Below, piece by piece: positions 63,554 to 64,000 of a stretch of 64,000 nucleotides of DNA. Under the pieces are notes generated by a model. That model worked only from the letters and a program-made list of their open reading frames with translations, was not told the DNA's origin and did no database searches. The number at the start of each line of letters is the position of its first letter. Position 1 is the stretch's first letter. This stretch comes from Rhodanobacter sp. MP7CTX1 (GTDB lineage Bacteria; Pseudomonadota; Gammaproteobacteria; Xanthomonadales; Rhodanobacteraceae): NCBI RefSeq assembly GCF_014205795.1, contig NZ_JACHCN010000002.1:1-64000 (forward strand). Reading direction: 5' to 3'. The translations under genes and the position numbers were made by a program.

Positions 63554-63996
63554 ACGCGCCGCTGCAGGCCGAACTCGACACCACCCTGCGCACCGTCGTG
63601 GACGAGATGAGCGCGGCCACCGCACAGCTGGTCATCGTGCTGGACGAGGAACGCGAAGCGCTCAACAGCGCCGATGCCAGCGCACTGAATCGCGCGGGGG
63701 AGGCCAAGCAAATGCTGATGCGCCGACTCGAACAACTCGATGCCGAGCGCCTGCATATCGTTGCCACGTCGGCGCATGCTGCGCAGGAAGTTCAGCCCGC
63801 CTGGGGCGATCTTCTCAAGACATTGACGACCTGCAGGGACAAAAATCAACGCAACGGCGCGCTGGTCGGCCGGCGACTGTCCCAGGTGCGTCGGGCGCTT
63901 TCCGTGTTGACGGGGAGCGGCAACGACACTGGCATCTACAGCCACAGCGGAGAACTTCGCGCCGGACATCGTTCGCTGCCGCTGGCCGAAGCCTGA
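63550..63996 (+). CDS. flgN: FlgK/FlgL export chaperone FlgN
   Basis: 148 residues, mostly helical (VLDEEREALNSADASALNRA), the FlgN family. Chaperone for the FlgK and FlgL encoded at 49438-52574. Complete; the window ends 4 nt later. Confidence 0.92.
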   Translation: MNAPLQAELDTTLRTVVDEMSAATAQLVIVLDEEREALNSADASALNRAGEAKQMLMRRLEQLDAERLHIVATSAHAAQEVQPAWGDLLKTLTTCRDKNQRNGALVGRRLSQVRRALSVLTGSGNDTGIYSHSGELRAGHRSLPLAEA

Positions 63997-64000
63997 TACG

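Noticed and set aside
1..64000. CRISPR array, tRNA, rRNA or insertion sequence
   Set aside because: I saw no repeat-spacer pattern, no tRNA-like cloverleaf and no transposase frame anywhere in the window.

Overview
The window reads as one nearly unbroken flagellar and chemotaxis locus from a high-GC gammaproteobacterium. Gene content and order (fleQ without fleSR, fliEFGHIJ, fliLMNOPQR-flhBAF-fleN-fliA, cheYZA-motCD-parC-parP-cheW-DUF2802, flgBCDEFGHIJKL) match the polar-flagellum clusters of Pseudomonas and Xanthomonadales. My best guess is a Xanthomonadales / Rhodanobacteraceae-like chromosome; this is inferred from synteny and repeat style, not from a search.

Layout. 1-1077: no gene; a repeat mosaic with a ~190-bp inverted repeat around a 12-bp tandem repeat, then small hairpins and a REP-like palindrome. 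1078-10350 (minus): a second chemosensory operon, STAS-cheY-cheA-cheW-mcp-cheR-cheD-cheB-mcp-STAS, like the Pseudomonas che2 (F7) cluster. 10530-11938 (plus): a FliK-like / FlhB-C-terminus-like pair fired divergently. 11983-19211 (minus): the F6-type flagellar che operon with motCD and the ParC/ParP polar localisation genes, but without its usual cheB. 19430-37369 (minus): fliA, fleN, flhF, flhA, flhB, fliR, fliQ, a 51-codon ORF, fliPONML, fliK, fliJIHGF and fliE. 37440-43523 (minus): fleQ, a PilZ-like gene, fliT-like, fliS, fliD, fliC. 43953-49333 (plus): aminotransferase, acyltransferase and a giant multi-domain glycosyltransferase, probably for flagellin glycosylation. 49438-60904 (minus): flgL to flgB, then cheV. 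61128-63996 (plus): a soluble chemoreceptor overlapping flgA, then flgM and flgN.

Regulation can be read from the DNA. Good sigma-54 sites (TGGCACG-N4-TTGC type) precede fliE, fliK, fliL, fliD, flgB and the glycosylation genes. Good sigma-28 sites (TMAAGTTT-N11-GCCGATAA type) precede fliC, cheV, the soluble receptor-flgA pair, flgM, both arms of the STAS-che / FliK-like divergent region, and an internal cheW promoter. This gives a FleQ/RpoN to FliA hierarchy with FlgM as the checkpoint. The master regulator fleQ has neither site; a CRP-like palindrome lies far upstream of it.

Most notable: an unlisted 51-aa ORF with ATGA overlaps to both fliP and fliQ; a 41-nt perfect palindrome inside the glycosyltransferase gene; a sigma-28-controlled second set of FliK/FlhB-like export-switch proteins; and two chemosensory systems that share one cheR and one cheB in this window.
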